From Deltaproteobacteria bacterium (GTDB taxonomy: Bacteria > Desulfobacterota > Desulfomonilia > UBA1062): a stretch of DNA of 64,000 nucleotides. A program made the translations under genes and the position numbers. The stretch lies in contig JAHDOV010000003.1 of the NCBI GenBank assembly GCA_018434685.1, positions 92,302 through 156,301 on the forward strand, read 5' to 3'. The notes beneath the pieces are model-generated. The model searched no databases. It saw only the letters and a list, made by a program, of their open reading frames with translations, and had not been told where the DNA came from. Of this stretch, positions 33,622 to 43,190 are shown in pieces (the stretch's first letter is position 1; every line of letters starts with the position of its first letter).

Positions 33622-36600
33622 CTAGGGCATGGAGCTCAGGGTTGCGGCCTGTTCGGCATAATACCGTTTCTTGTCGGCATACATGATGTCGTCGGCTACC
33701 TTGACGACGTCTTCCGGATCGTATTCATCGGAGCTGGCCAGGCCGATACTGATGCGGATCGGGACAGGGATGCTTATCCCTGAGGAATTCTTGACAATCA
33801 CCTGGAGGTCTTTTCCCCTCTCACGGATCCTTTTCAGAAGAATCTCTGCCTGAACCCGGTTTGTGGAGGGCATGAGCACGGAAAATTCATCCCCGCCGAC
33901 ACGTGATACAATATCCGTCTCCCTGCAGACGGACTTCAACAACTCAGCCACCGTGACTATTGCCGAATCACCCTCACTGTGGCCGTATGTGTCATTAATC
34001 TGCTTGAGCCCGTTGACATCGACAGCCATTACGGAAAACCATATATTCCTGAACTGCCTGGAATGCCTGATGGCCTTTTTCAGTTCCCGGTCCAGGAATG
34101 TGCGGTTGTAAATGCCGGTCAATCCATCCGTGCTCGCCAGCCTCTCCAGATGAATGAGCAGGAGCCTGTTCTGGACCACGGCAGAGATCTGGGCGATGAA
34201 GAGGTCAATTGTCTCGCTCGAAGGCCCGCCAATGTCCTTTCCGTTCAGGATTATGTACCCTGCCGTCTTATTGCCCCTTCCCCGGAGCGGGAAGACGTTC
34301 CACCCTGATGCCGTCGAGCTTTCATCCCCATGATTCCCGATATGCTCCATCTCCCGCTTGAGCACGGCATCGATATCGGGCTGTGCCATAACACCCCTGG
34401 TATCCAGGATGACCTTTTGCTGGGCACTTGACAGACCCACGAAGGCGCTTGCTTCGAGCAGTCCCCGGTTGGGGCCTTCCAGAATTATTGCGCCACGCAG
34501 ATCAGGAAACAGGCTCTTCAACTGTGCAAGGGTATAACCGAAGAGTTCTTCCAGGCCTTTCATGTTGTGTATCCCGGAACTGGTCTCTAAAAGCACCTCG
34601 GAGATCCTTTTCTGCCGCTCAATGAACGTGTTGCGTTCGATGATCTGTTTTTCCTTGATCATGGCTTCTGTGAGGGCTTCATTCAGGTCCATGGTGCGGA
34701 CATCGACCTCGTGCTCGAGGTCCTCCAGGAGTTGGGCGTTTTCTACATGGGGCCCCAGAAAGAGGCTCATATTGGTGAGGATCTCGGCCTCCTGTGCGGT
34801 ATAGCGCGAGCCATCGACCTTTCCTCCGATAAAAAACACGGCTGCGAGACGGTCATGGGCAAACACGGGCAGGATAATCTCCGCATCCTTGAGCGAGAGG
34901 AAATCCACTCCCTTGAACAGGTCACCAGCGCCTGTCCTGGAGAGCATTTTCCGGGTCAATAATCCCCGGGTTCCGGACAAAAGCTCTATGAGGCCGTTGT
35001 TCTTCTCCAGGACAATGGATACATCTCCGTCTTGATGGTTTTCGTGCTTTCCGAAAAGGCCCGCCGCCCTGTCATTGATGGTTGTCCATCCTGTAAAGAA
35101 TTCACCTTGCCGTGCATGGAAAACCGACGCACAGGAAAGGGTATCGAACACATCGAAGATCCAGGACCTCACCATGGCATGAAGCTCGTCGAGGTGTTTG
35201 ATATGTGACAGGCTTGCAGTGAATTCCCGGTATCTGTCATTCAGTACATCCGAGGTCTTCCGGATGAACAGGTTCAGCACGGAATTCCACACGCTGCGCA
35301 GCGGTGCATAGAGTAACGCTATCAGGAGGATGCCCCCAGGGAGAGCTGCGGTCTTGTCATGAAATACCAGCAGGGGTACAAGCCCTATCCCCATAAGCAA
35401 TGCAACCAGGCCGGTCCAGAACAGCATAGCCCTGACATACTGCAGGGCTATGCCCAGATTGAACTTGAACAGGCTGTAGGCAAGGAAAATGAGTGGGATG
35501 AAGATGAAGTTGCCCAGCGGGTATATCTCGGATCCATAAATCGCAGGGGTATTGGTCAGGCTCAGTGATGAGAGGATGAGAAAGGCGATCAATACATTTC
35601 TGAGAACCCTTTTCTGGTTTGACTCTTCCCTCTTGAATGTAGAAAAGAGGAGAAATATCGAATACAAGAGTGCTGAAAGCCACAGCGTGCTCATGATGTC
35701 ATAGAGCAGCGCCTTCTTTGCGAAGAACCCCCAGTAGTAGGTGAACATGCCCTGAAAATACCAGCTTGTCTGCGTCAGAGGTGCCATCACAAGGCCGATG
35801 AGGTATGCCAGGTATACGAGCCACCACTGGTTTTTCTTTCCGGTTATGAGAAAAATCAGGTGGAGGTTGGCGCCCAGCATGATGAGCGCGAGGAAGAAAT
35901 GATCAATCCGCGATATCATCAATGCGGTAGCCATATCGGGCACAATACCCACGAGCAGTATGTCCAGATTCAGGGAGGCATAGCAGAAACAGATGAGGCT
36001 GAACGTGAGGGATTCGGTCCGGTTCTTTTCCATACCAAGGACAAAGAGCGAGAGGAAAACGGCACTGATGAAGGAAAGCAGGGGCGGTATGCCGTAGGGG
36101 ATAACACGTGATACGATAAAGTCGATACGGTACTCCCGGAGCAGGAGACAGATCAGGAGGGCTGCCAGACAGTAGATGACGAGCAGTATTATGCGCAGGA
36201 TCCTCGAGAGGAGTTGCCTTTTCATATAGGTATTGATGCGAGGCCTGTCCTGGTAGAAGATGCCGCAGGCAGTGATGATCAAGGGGATGAATGCGAAGCT
36301 CAAGGGGGCGTATGCAGGCTCAAGGAACACATCGAGCACCACAGCGGAAAGCAGGAGTGCGGTACCGGCGGTGACGGTTGTAACAGTGCGCGAACACCGT
36401 TGTTCGTCTGCGGCGGGTCTGTGCGAAGACAGGCCTGAGAACACTGATGAAAGCCCAGCGCACAGAGCGATCCAGCCCGCAGCAGATTCAACTGTATCCC
36501 CTGCGAAGAAGGAAAGTGCGACCATACAGGCCATTGCAGCATAGAGGACCATTATGGAAAGGATGACTCCTCTGCCCGTGCGCACAGCATGAAGAAGGTG

Positions 36601-36867
36601 CCCGGCAAGGGGAAAGACAAAGAACGACAGGGCCGTGAAGAAGAAGGGGATCTCTATGGCGGACCCGTGGTTCGCCAGGATTGCGCCGACAATCCTCGGC
36701 AGGATGCCCAGGGAGACGAGGATACCGGTAACGGCAAAAATTCCCACTTCCCGGCGTGAGATTCCCCTTCCTGCCGCAAAGAGCACTATGATGATTCCGG
36801 CCAGGAACGTAATAAGCGCCGGCATCATACATAAAGCGGATATGTCAAAAGCCTCAGTCACCCTCAA
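33622..36867 (-). CDS. Very large membrane GAF-GGDEF diguanylate cyclase
   Basis: The 1081-residue protein has about 13-15 hydrophobic helices in the first 490 residues. A GAF-like region (about 520-700), a coiled coil (HEVDVRTMDLNEALTEAMIK), a second GAF region (730-880) and a C-terminal GGDEF domain follow. The active motif is intact, RVGGDEFSVLMPS, and RETD five residues before it is the product-inhibition site. It should make cyclic di-GMP in response to a membrane or small-molecule signal. The start codon is TTG 36867, supported by GAAGGGA 5 bases upstream; ATG 36828 is an alternative. No EAL domain is present. Confidence 0.9.
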   Translation of the reverse strand: MRVTEAFDISALCMMPALITFLAGIIIVLFAAGRGISRREVGIFAVTGILVSLGILPRIVGAILANHGSAIEIPFFFTALSFFVFPLAGHLLHAVRTGRGVILSIMVLYAAMACMVALSFFAGDTVESAAGWIALCAGLSSVFSGLSSHRPAADEQRCSRTVTTVTAGTALLLSAVVLDVFLEPAYAPLSFAFIPLIITACGIFYQDRPRINTYMKRQLLSRILRIILLVIYCLAALLICLLLREYRIDFIVSRVIPYGIPPLLSFISAVFLSLFVLGMEKNRTESLTFSLICFCYASLNLDILLVGIVPDMATALMISRIDHFFLALIMLGANLHLIFLITGKKNQWWLVYLAYLIGLVMAPLTQTSWYFQGMFTYYWGFFAKKALLYDIMSTLWLSALLYSIFLLFSTFKREESNQKRVLRNVLIAFLILSSLSLTNTPAIYGSEIYPLGNFIFIPLIFLAYSLFKFNLGIALQYVRAMLFWTGLVALLMGIGLVPLLVFHDKTAALPGGILLIALLYAPLRSVWNSVLNLFIRKTSDVLNDRYREFTASLSHIKHLDELHAMVRSWIFDVFDTLSCASVFHARQGEFFTGWTTINDRAAGLFGKHENHQDGDVSIVLEKNNGLIELLSGTRGLLTRKMLSRTGAGDLFKGVDFLSLKDAEIILPVFAHDRLAAVFFIGGKVDGSRYTAQEAEILTNMSLFLGPHVENAQLLEDLEHEVDVRTMDLNEALTEAMIKEKQIIERNTFIERQKRISEVLLETSSGIHNMKGLEELFGYTLAQLKSLFPDLRGAIILEGPNRGLLEASAFVGLSSAQQKVILDTRGVMAQPDIDAVLKREMEHIGNHGDESSTASGWNVFPLRGRGNKTAGYIILNGKDIGGPSSETIDLFIAQISAVVQNRLLLIHLERLASTDGLTGIYNRTFLDRELKKAIRHSRQFRNIWFSVMAVDVNGLKQINDTYGHSEGDSAIVTVAELLKSVCRETDIVSRVGGDEFSVLMPSTNRVQAEILLKRIRERGKDLQVIVKNSSGISIPVPIRISIGLASSDEYDPEDVVKVADDIMYADKKRYYAEQAATLSSMP

Positions 36868-37167
36868 ATTTTCCCTTCATACCATTGGATGCAACCAGGT
36901 ATTGGTTGCGATCACCGCACTTATTATCGGTTTTTAATACCTCTTTATTGAATGTTGTAATCCCCGATGGCATGTTGGGCTTGAACCTCGGACGTTGTGC
37001 CAGTTTTTACCCCCCCTTTGTACCGGGATCTGCTGTGCCGGGTAGACAACAAGTGCGGTTGCCCGAGCGGGCATAGTGAGATCCATGCAGATCATGCAGC
37101 AAAGGAGGTGCCTGTCAGGTTCTCCTGCCGTTGCATGGTAACGGTTTTGTGGGTGCAGGTATTGAGC
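36868..37167. other. Gene-free stretch between the diguanylate cyclase and the QueG-like operon
   Basis: Both neighbours read on the minus strand. The phrase TTGAACCTCGGAC here (about 36980) recurs at about 52908. I see no gene or clear terminator. Confidence 0.4.
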
Positions 37168-38061
37168 TTATTCCGTAGAGCCTGATTTCTGCGGCGTAAG
37201 GTTTTTCGGCCGAATCTTTTTCCACCGCTCACCTGCCGGGCAGGCTCGCATGCATTCAATGCAGAAATCCACGTCGGTAATGTATGTCTGGCCGCTTTCA
37301 ACGAGAAGATCCCGCTTTTTCATATGCTGGCGCAGCATCCTGATATATGCAGGCCATTCCCGCAACCTGGCAGGCGGCAGGCGTTTGAAACCGAGTGACC
37401 AGTAGACAAAACATGGATCCACAGCATAGCCATCCGGTGTCAAAGCCCCTGCAGGGCAGGCATCCACGCACCTGTTGCAGCCGGTACACAGATCGAAATC
37501 CTGCCTTGAATCCGGCTCGAGAGGCGCCTCGGTGACGATGGCGCACAACCGCTGGTGCGGCCCGAACTGGGGTGTCAGGAGCAGGTTGTTTCTGCCGATC
37601 TCTCCCATGCCGCAGCTTACGGCCGCATGTTTGAAGGAGAGAAATCCCACCGTGCGGGTCTGGCGAAATTTTCCCCCGGTCTCAGGATCATGTTTAAAAA
37701 TCTCGACTGGTTTGTCCGCTGAAATCGGAAGGGTCAGGTAGCCTTTGCGCTCGAGCATGCGTCCGATCTTTTCAGCGGTTGCATCGAGCAGCCGGGAGGT
37801 CTGCATTTTGCTGCGGGTCCAGAGCATGATGTCGGGGGCGTATACAGATCCCAGTGTGTGCGCTACCGCCATTACGATCACGCTTTTGGCAGAGGGCATC
37901 AAATCCGTGGCCGGCCGGGGCGGATACGCTAACATGAGATTCTTCGCATCCGCGATTCCCACCAGGTCTATTCCCTCGGCGAGTATCAGTTCTTTGATCG
38001 CGCGTGCATCGATCTCAACAGGTTCGATGGTTTCCGTTTTTTCGGACTCAGGGCTTGTCAT
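37168..38061 (-). CDS. QueG-like 4Fe-4S protein 3 of the operon
   Basis: The 297-residue protein resembles epoxyqueuosine reductase/reductive dehalogenase-type proteins. It has a substrate-domain segment LILAEGIDLVGIAD and an AAVSCGMGEIGRNNLLLTPQFGP stretch typical of the cobalamin-binding core. Two ferredoxin sites follow, CTGCNRCVDACP and CIECMRACP. ATG 38061 is chosen because GGAGGAG stands 7 bases before it; it overlaps the end of the preceding gene by 14 bases. It lacks the C-terminal HEAT repeats of true QueG. Function unknown; cobalamin use is inference. Confidence 0.85.
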   Translation of the reverse strand: MTSPESEKTETIEPVEIDARAIKELILAEGIDLVGIADAKNLMLAYPPRPATDLMPSAKSVIVMAVAHTLGSVYAPDIMLWTRSKMQTSRLLDATAEKIGRMLERKGYLTLPISADKPVEIFKHDPETGGKFRQTRTVGFLSFKHAAVSCGMGEIGRNNLLLTPQFGPHQRLCAIVTEAPLEPDSRQDFDLCTGCNRCVDACPAGALTPDGYAVDPCFVYWSLGFKRLPPARLREWPAYIRMLRQHMKKRDLLVESGQTYITDVDFCIECMRACPAGERWKKIRPKNLTPQKSGSTE

Positions 38062-39094
38062 TTTTGTCTCCTCCAGCCTGTAACGGTTTGGGGATTCCGG
38101 ATTCACACGGCACACCAGTGGCGCAAAGACCGCACCCATAGATGAAGAGATGATAATTTTTATTGCAGTACTTCAGGGACCTGGCGACTTTCTGATAACA
38201 GGCTTCCTTGTCGTGGGCATGTTCTGCGGTGATTGCATCCACGGGACAGCGCATGGCGCATTGTAGGCATTTCCGCCCCTGGTAGTGCAGACAGTAGGCA
38301 TGAATATCGTCCGGCCGTGTGCGATTTGGGGCAAGCTGTACGTTCACCACAAAGCTGCCGAGCCGGTGCGCGCACCCTTTTTCCGTGATGAGAAAATCCT
38401 GCATGCCGAACGTGCCGAGCCCCGCGGCATAGGCGATGTGCCGGTGAGACCACGGGGAGGCCCAGCCGACTTTCGGGTATCGCTTCTTGTTGAACATCGG
38501 GGTCACATCCGGGGATATGGCCAGAATCCCCCGTTCCATGAGATCGGCAACAATCTCACGCACAATCCTCTGGCTGAAGATTTCACCGAGAAGACGGGTC
38601 TGCGCCCATCGCTCAGCCGGCCAGTCTGTCTGGAGGGCATTGTCGTTTTTCGTGTTGCGGGTAATGGGCATCACAAAGGAAACCACGCTCAAGTCCTTGG
38701 GATCAGGGGGGGTAACCCCGTTGTTTTCCGCCTGCCATTTCATGATCTCCCACGGGGTAAAATGATGCGGGCCGATGATTTCTTTAAATTGATCGAAAAT
38801 CGGATCATCTCCGCGAACAAAACCCACCAGGGGTTTCTCGAAGATCGGTTCATTATAAAACGGGTATTCCATGGCATTTTCCGGATGACCTGCGATTTTG
38901 TCGGTGATGGTTCTTATAAACCATTCTTCATCCGGCACAGGGATCTGAGCGTCCGGTCGAACGTTTGAGTTCAACTCCGGCTGTCCGGGGAAAAACATCC
39001 CCCGCATCTCGCCGATGGCGTTTTTCATCCCCTCGATATCCGACAGAAATGAAAGCCGGCGATAGCGCTCCTTCATTCTTGTGCGATTCCCCAT
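38048..39094 (-). CDS. QueG/reductive dehalogenase-like 4Fe-4S protein 2
   Basis: The 348-residue protein has a long N-terminal part (PFYNEPIFEKPLVGFVRGDDPIF) seen in reductive-dehalogenase-like proteins. A core with HIAYAAGLGTFGMQDFLITEKGCAHRLGS and a ferredoxin segment follow, with CLHYQGRKCLQCAMRCP and CGLCATGVPC; the cysteine spacing is atypical for a standard 2x[4Fe-4S] module. There is no Tat signal, so it is probably cytoplasmic. GGAGG 5 bases before ATG 39094 fixes the start. It is cotranscribed with the other two paralogues. Confidence 0.82.
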   Translation of the reverse strand: MGNRTRMKERYRRLSFLSDIEGMKNAIGEMRGMFFPGQPELNSNVRPDAQIPVPDEEWFIRTITDKIAGHPENAMEYPFYNEPIFEKPLVGFVRGDDPIFDQFKEIIGPHHFTPWEIMKWQAENNGVTPPDPKDLSVVSFVMPITRNTKNDNALQTDWPAERWAQTRLLGEIFSQRIVREIVADLMERGILAISPDVTPMFNKKRYPKVGWASPWSHRHIAYAAGLGTFGMQDFLITEKGCAHRLGSFVVNVQLAPNRTRPDDIHAYCLHYQGRKCLQCAMRCPVDAITAEHAHDKEACYQKVARSLKYCNKNYHLFIYGCGLCATGVPCESGIPKPLQAGGDKNDKP

Positions 39095-39127
39095 ACTGCC
39101 TCCGGTCTTCAACCTGGTTTTTATAAG

Positions 39128-40168
39128 TTAGGTTGTTTCGTACAAGGCCCGTCTCTGAGGCGGCAGGCCTTGCATCCGCTCTTTGCCCTCCTGTGGCGAT
39201 ACGGCTTGAAGGGAACCGTCTTCGTTCTGGACCACCACGCCGCTTTCTTTGAGCATTTCATAGCGTCTATTGCGCTCCTGTTTCTGAGGGTGGCAGATCA
39301 ACTGGCAGTTGCCGCAGGTTAAAAACATCTTGTATGGCGAGAGCGAGTGATAATAACCGCCTCCCATATCAGGCCAGTGACTGTACGTGGCCAGGGCGTT
39401 CATCAGGGCGGGCATAAATTCCTCATCTTTTTCCGGAATGGGGAAACGGCCCGGCGACCAGGTGGACCACGTTCCGGACGGATGCAGGCCGGTGAACCCG
39501 CCGCATACATATTCGCACCTCAGGTAGCTCTTGCGTTTCGAATAGGTGAAATCCATTCCCCCGAGCGTCACGGTTGTTTTCTCATCCTTGTCCATGGTTC
39601 CTGAAGGGCACGATGCCATGCACAAGCGGCATTGATCGCAATAGCAATCTTTCGGCGGCAGCGGGTCGGTGGGCCGGAAATCCGCCGTGGTAACGACCGC
39701 TCCCAGGATGATTGCCGCGCCATGCCTGGGCGTGATGACGTTGCCGGACAGGCCAAAGGAACCGACGCCGGAGCGAACCGCCAGGTAACGCTGTGAAATA
39801 TCCGGCATCATGTCCAGCAGCCCGCCGGGGGTATCCGAGCGATAATAATTATTGGCGATAACAGGGACGGATTTAAATCCTTTCATTTCGATAAAACCGG
39901 CCAGATTCAGGGCCGCACCGCTGGCGAGATTGTTGATTTCGATGTTATTGCGCTCATGGGGCATGCGGTCTTTTTTGGATAAATAGAGCTCGATCGCCTG
40001 CGGATCGAGCGCATAGGCAAAACTGACGGCAGACCTGGCCCCGGGGAGCACCCGCGTGATATCCGCTGACTCGGGTCCTCCGGAGAGCGTTTCAGTTGTG
40101 GCGATACCGACAGCGCAGGCCCCGCCCAGCGTTACCTGATCCAAAACAATCTTTCGCAAGTTTTCCAT
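39128..40168 (-). CDS. QueG-like 4Fe-4S protein 1 of the operon
   Basis: The 346-residue protein belongs to the same superfamily as its two downstream neighbours. The core segment is VRSGVGSFGLSGNVITPRHGAA, followed by CDQCRLCMASCP and CGNCQLICHP for two 4Fe-4S clusters. AAGGAG precedes ATG 40168. The gap to the next gene is 33 bases. The three paralogues are well diverged, so they probably have distinct tasks rather than being recent copies. No substrate can be inferred safely. Confidence 0.83.
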   Translation of the reverse strand: MENLRKIVLDQVTLGGACAVGIATTETLSGGPESADITRVLPGARSAVSFAYALDPQAIELYLSKKDRMPHERNNIEINNLASGAALNLAGFIEMKGFKSVPVIANNYYRSDTPGGLLDMMPDISQRYLAVRSGVGSFGLSGNVITPRHGAAIILGAVVTTADFRPTDPLPPKDCYCDQCRLCMASCPSGTMDKDEKTTVTLGGMDFTYSKRKSYLRCEYVCGGFTGLHPSGTWSTWSPGRFPIPEKDEEFMPALMNALATYSHWPDMGGGYYHSLSPYKMFLTCGNCQLICHPQKQERNRRYEMLKESGVVVQNEDGSLQAVSPQEGKERMQGLPPQRRALYETT

Positions 40169-40201
40169 GGTGTTCTCCTTGACCTGAACGATCCTTTTCT
40201 A

Positions 40202-41422
40202 TCACCCGGCCGGTGCAATTTTGCCGTTGATATAATCTGTCATAATTTCAGATCCCGCCGGCGCATTTACCTGTTCCCACGCGATAGCGGCAGGACGCCC
40301 GCCCTTTCTTTTCATAACATTCATGATAGATGGATGTGCGTAGATGCTTCCGGGAATGAACAACGGGATCTTGGGAGTCTGATGATAGTCGACGTCGTTC
40401 CATGTATACCAGACGAATCCCTTGTTGATGAACGATCGTATTTTGGTCAACCGGCCGGTGATGCCGACGTCAAGATAACCAGTTTCAACCTCCCGGTTGT
40501 ATAAGAGCCAGGCATAGGAAAGCGCCTCGTGGCTGAACAGATCACCGGATGAAATAATTAACCCTTGGCCGGGTGCAGTGACCTGGCCATTATCCGGGCC
40601 GAACGTGGAGAGTACCTTTCTTCCGGATGACACCACAAGGCGCAATCGTGATGAGATGGCCGGTATCTGGTTGATCTCTTCGTACATGGCATAAAACGAT
40701 TCCCCGCCTTGGTGAAAAGCCTTTCTGCTGTCCTGTCTCAAAAAGCCCACAGAGATTTTCATACCGGAGGTGATATCGCCCATTATATGAGAACTTACCC
40801 GGGCTAGATAAATGATATGGTCTGCCTCGGTGACGGCCGAGGTGACCCATACGGGTTCTTTCCAGTGGTGCGATCCTGCAGGATATACCGGCATAAACGC
40901 ATCATAGCCCTGTTCTTCAAAAAATACGGCCTCAGCGTTGTTCTGCGTAATGACATCAAAAAGCCCCGCCTGTTTACAGCACGCTCGGGATGACCCTTTC
41001 TGCCCGTGCTTTGACCAGAGAACACTCTCCACGCCGCTGGAATCGCCCGCCATAATCCGGCCGGCTCCCTTTTCCCGTAACAGCCGTATCATAAAATTCA
41101 ATGCCCACGGATCGCTGGTGGCCGGGAACGGATTGCCTGAATTGACGGCAAGCTTGATGAACACGGAATCCCCCCTGGACAGCCAGGAGAAATCCGTAGA
41201 AGCCTCTATGGTTTTCTTGAAAACAGCATAGGCACCGGCATGTTCACCCTTTGGGATCCATGCACTTGCCACATGGGGAGTCCAGGTTTGTGCGACAGGC
41301 ATCTCCCCAAGCTCGGCCTCCGCGGTTTTCATGCTGTGGGCGCACGCCGGCAGAACCGCAGCGCAGGCGGCAGCACCGGTAAATTTCAAGAACTCCCTTC
41401 GTGACCAGTGATTTTCCGACAT
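40202..41422 (-). CDS. Tat-exported DUF362 protein
   Basis: The N-terminus has a twin-arginine signal, SRREFLKFTGAAACAAVLPAC, with a cysteine that could make it a lipoprotein. The body is a DUF362 domain (DSVFIKLAVNSGNPFPATSDP, GAGRIMAGDSSGV). DUF362 proteins of anaerobes are often found with ferredoxin modules and have no proven reaction. AGGAG 7 bases upstream supports ATG 41422. The TatC encoded at 1.4-2.1 kb would serve its export. It places one step of this operon outside the cytoplasmic membrane. Confidence 0.87.
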   Translation of the reverse strand: MSENHWSRREFLKFTGAAACAAVLPACAHSMKTAEAELGEMPVAQTWTPHVASAWIPKGEHAGAYAVFKKTIEASTDFSWLSRGDSVFIKLAVNSGNPFPATSDPWALNFMIRLLREKGAGRIMAGDSSGVESVLWSKHGQKGSSRACCKQAGLFDVITQNNAEAVFFEEQGYDAFMPVYPAGSHHWKEPVWVTSAVTEADHIIYLARVSSHIMGDITSGMKISVGFLRQDSRKAFHQGGESFYAMYEEINQIPAISSRLRLVVSSGRKVLSTFGPDNGQVTAPGQGLIISSGDLFSHEALSYAWLLYNREVETGYLDVGITGRLTKIRSFINKGFVWYTWNDVDYHQTPKIPLFIPGSIYAHPSIMNVMKRKGGRPAAIAWEQVNAPAGSEIMTDYINGKIAPAG

Positions 41423-41495
41423 GGTTTTACTCCTGGGATAACTTTAAACAGTTATTCCCTTCAATCATTTCAGGAAAGGGAAAGTGCTGTTACGG

Positions 41496-42329
41496 TTACT
41501 TGGGATACCTTTCCCTGATCTTATTTTTCAAGAACGTAAATCCGGGCGTTATGGATTCGGTCAGCCCCATGGGCAGCAGGGTTTTTACTGGCTGAGAGAT
41601 GTTCATGCCACCGCCGGACTTGAAGAGGTTCTCGATAACCACGGACAAGTGAGAAGCCGGGAGTCCCACGGCAAGTTCATCCTGGCTGATGCCTGCAAAG
41701 GCCCTGTCTCCCATACCGGGAATGACCACCTGCGGCCGGCCGGTGATAAATGGTATCAGGCCGCCTTTAAAACAGCTTTCCCCAAAGCCTTCAAATGTTG
41801 AAAGTACAGGCGTTGTGTAATCAAAGCACAGAGCCTGAATCAGATGATTGATGTGGGTGCCGTCGCCGAAGATCATGATCGAATGCGGCTCCATGATGGC
41901 CTGATGGAGCGGAGAGCAGACAAAGCCCATGTATTCCTGCATCTTCTGCAGCGTCTTTTCGCCGTCCGGGCCGGCAAACAGGCCCTTGAAAAAATTAAAC
42001 CGGTTCTGCTCGGCTGCCCGGTCCTTGTGCCATCCCTGCTGCACCTGGCTTTCAATGAGATCCTCATCGGAAACATCCACCCATTTATGGAAGGCGGAAG
42101 CCGGCACACAGAAATTGTCATCGGAGGTCATGGCCACATGCCAGCCATGGCGGCGTGCATAGGTGAATGCCTGGCACAAACTCCATTTCTGCCCCATGGT
42201 CGATGGCCGGATTGCCTGCCCCGGTATGTCATCCATTGTTTTGATGTAGGTGATCCCCACCGGCCAGGTCGGGAGATGCAGTCTATGGTAGAGTTCTTCG
42301 CCGGCGTTCCTGATTTGTTCTAAGTTCAT
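41496..42329 (-). CDS. DUF169-family protein, first gene of the TetR-governed operon
   Basis: The 277-residue protein matches DUF169: PVGITYIKTMDDIPG at the start, then SLCQAFTYARRHGW with the conserved cysteine, CVPASAFH, and the glycine-rich VIPGMGDRAFAGISQDELAVGLPASHL. DUF169 proteins occur in anaerobes beside C1 and corrinoid enzymes, but the reaction is unknown. It is the promoter-proximal gene; GAGAGGG precedes ATG 42329. The promoter and operators lie within 120 bases upstream, shared with the divergent tetR. Confidence 0.86.
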   Translation of the reverse strand: MNLEQIRNAGEELYHRLHLPTWPVGITYIKTMDDIPGQAIRPSTMGQKWSLCQAFTYARRHGWHVAMTSDDNFCVPASAFHKWVDVSDEDLIESQVQQGWHKDRAAEQNRFNFFKGLFAGPDGEKTLQKMQEYMGFVCSPLHQAIMEPHSIMIFGDGTHINHLIQALCFDYTTPVLSTFEGFGESCFKGGLIPFITGRPQVVIPGMGDRAFAGISQDELAVGLPASHLSVVIENLFKSGGGMNISQPVKTLLPMGLTESITPGFTFLKNKIRERYPK

Positions 42330-42382
42330 AGTGTCCCTCTCATGACAAACAGCCTGATTGCTGAAAGCGCATACAATTCATA

Positions 42383-42462
42383 TTTATCGATCGTTAAAAA
42401 CGATAAAGAGTCAAAGGCTGTCTGTCAAGAAATATTTAACGACCGTTAAAACCTGCTTGACA
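42383..42462. promoter_or_regulatory. Divergent promoters with two TetR-type operators
   Basis: Minus strand: TTGACA (plus 42423-42428), 17-base spacer, TATCGT (plus 42400-42405) drives the DUF169 operon. Operator 1 is ATCGTT-AAA-AACGAT at 42390-42404, set over that -10 box inside a wider TTTATCG/CGATAAA repeat (42383-42407). Operator 2 is TTTAACG-AC-CGTTAAA at 42435-42450. Plus strand: TTGACA at 42457-42462 with 17 bases to CATGAT could serve tetR. Shared AACG/CGTT half-sites suggest a single repressor controls both directions. Confidence 0.72.
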
Positions 42463-42493
42463 GAACACCCCGCAATGATCATGATCCTCTATC

Positions 42494-43180
42494 ATGATGA
42501 GCTCTCCGAAAACAGAAGCCCCCAGAAAGAGGGCATCTTTTCAAAAAAAAGAAGGGCCGCAGAAACAACTGACCCGTGAAAAAATTCTTGAAGCGGCGAC
42601 ACAGGTCTTTGCCGACTATCCGTACTATACCGCCAGCATCCGGATGATCGGAAAGGCGGCCAAGATCGATCACCCGCTGATTAATTATTATTTCCCCACC
42701 AAGGCGGCCCTTTTTGAAGAAGTTCTCAAGCGGGTGACCGAACAGTATTATGTGGCCAACATTTCATGGTTCGAGGGCCTGAGAGAATTAGGCCCGGAAA
42801 AGGGTCTTTCTCTGTATATCGACCGTTTTCTGGATTTTGCCCTGCAGCACCCCAGGGCCTTCCGCATCATTACGCTCAACCTGGTTTCGGCTGAAGAAAC
42901 AGAAATCATTCCCGGTTATCAGCAGATCCAGGATTTCTTCGCCAGGACAACGCATACCTTTAGGCAGGCGATCCCCTTGAGCGGTTCGAAGCAGGACATT
43001 GAAATGTTAACCACCAGTTTCAACACGCTGGCCATTAATTACCTCGGCGCAAGCACCTACTATGCAGGCATTTTGGGGATGGAGCCGGGGAGCCGTCAAT
43101 ATATGCAGTGGGTGAAGGATTCATTGATCTACATGATCCTGCCAAGATTGAAACAGCTGCTCGGCGGAACTGCTCAGTAG
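42494..43180 (+). CDS. TetR-family repressor, probable regulator of the DUF169 operon
   Basis: The 228-residue protein has a TetR HTH: REKILEAATQVFADYPYYTASIRMIGKAAKIDHPLINYYFPTK, residues about 30-75, and a ligand-binding helical domain after it. It is divergent from the DUF169-DUF362-QueG-like operon and shares a 164-base regulatory gap with palindromic operators. There is no good RBS before ATG 42494 and the predicted promoter would start transcription almost at the ATG, so translation may be leaderless or begin at a later Met. The last 41 codons are repeated at 45961-46083. Confidence 0.87.
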   Translation: MMSSPKTEAPRKRASFQKKEGPQKQLTREKILEAATQVFADYPYYTASIRMIGKAAKIDHPLINYYFPTKAALFEEVLKRVTEQYYVANISWFEGLRELGPEKGLSLYIDRFLDFALQHPRAFRIITLNLVSAEETEIIPGYQQIQDFFARTTHTFRQAIPLSGSKQDIEMLTTSFNTLAINYLGASTYYAGILGMEPGSRQYMQWVKDSLIYMILPRLKQLLGGTAQ

Positions 43181-43190
43181 TTCATTTTAC

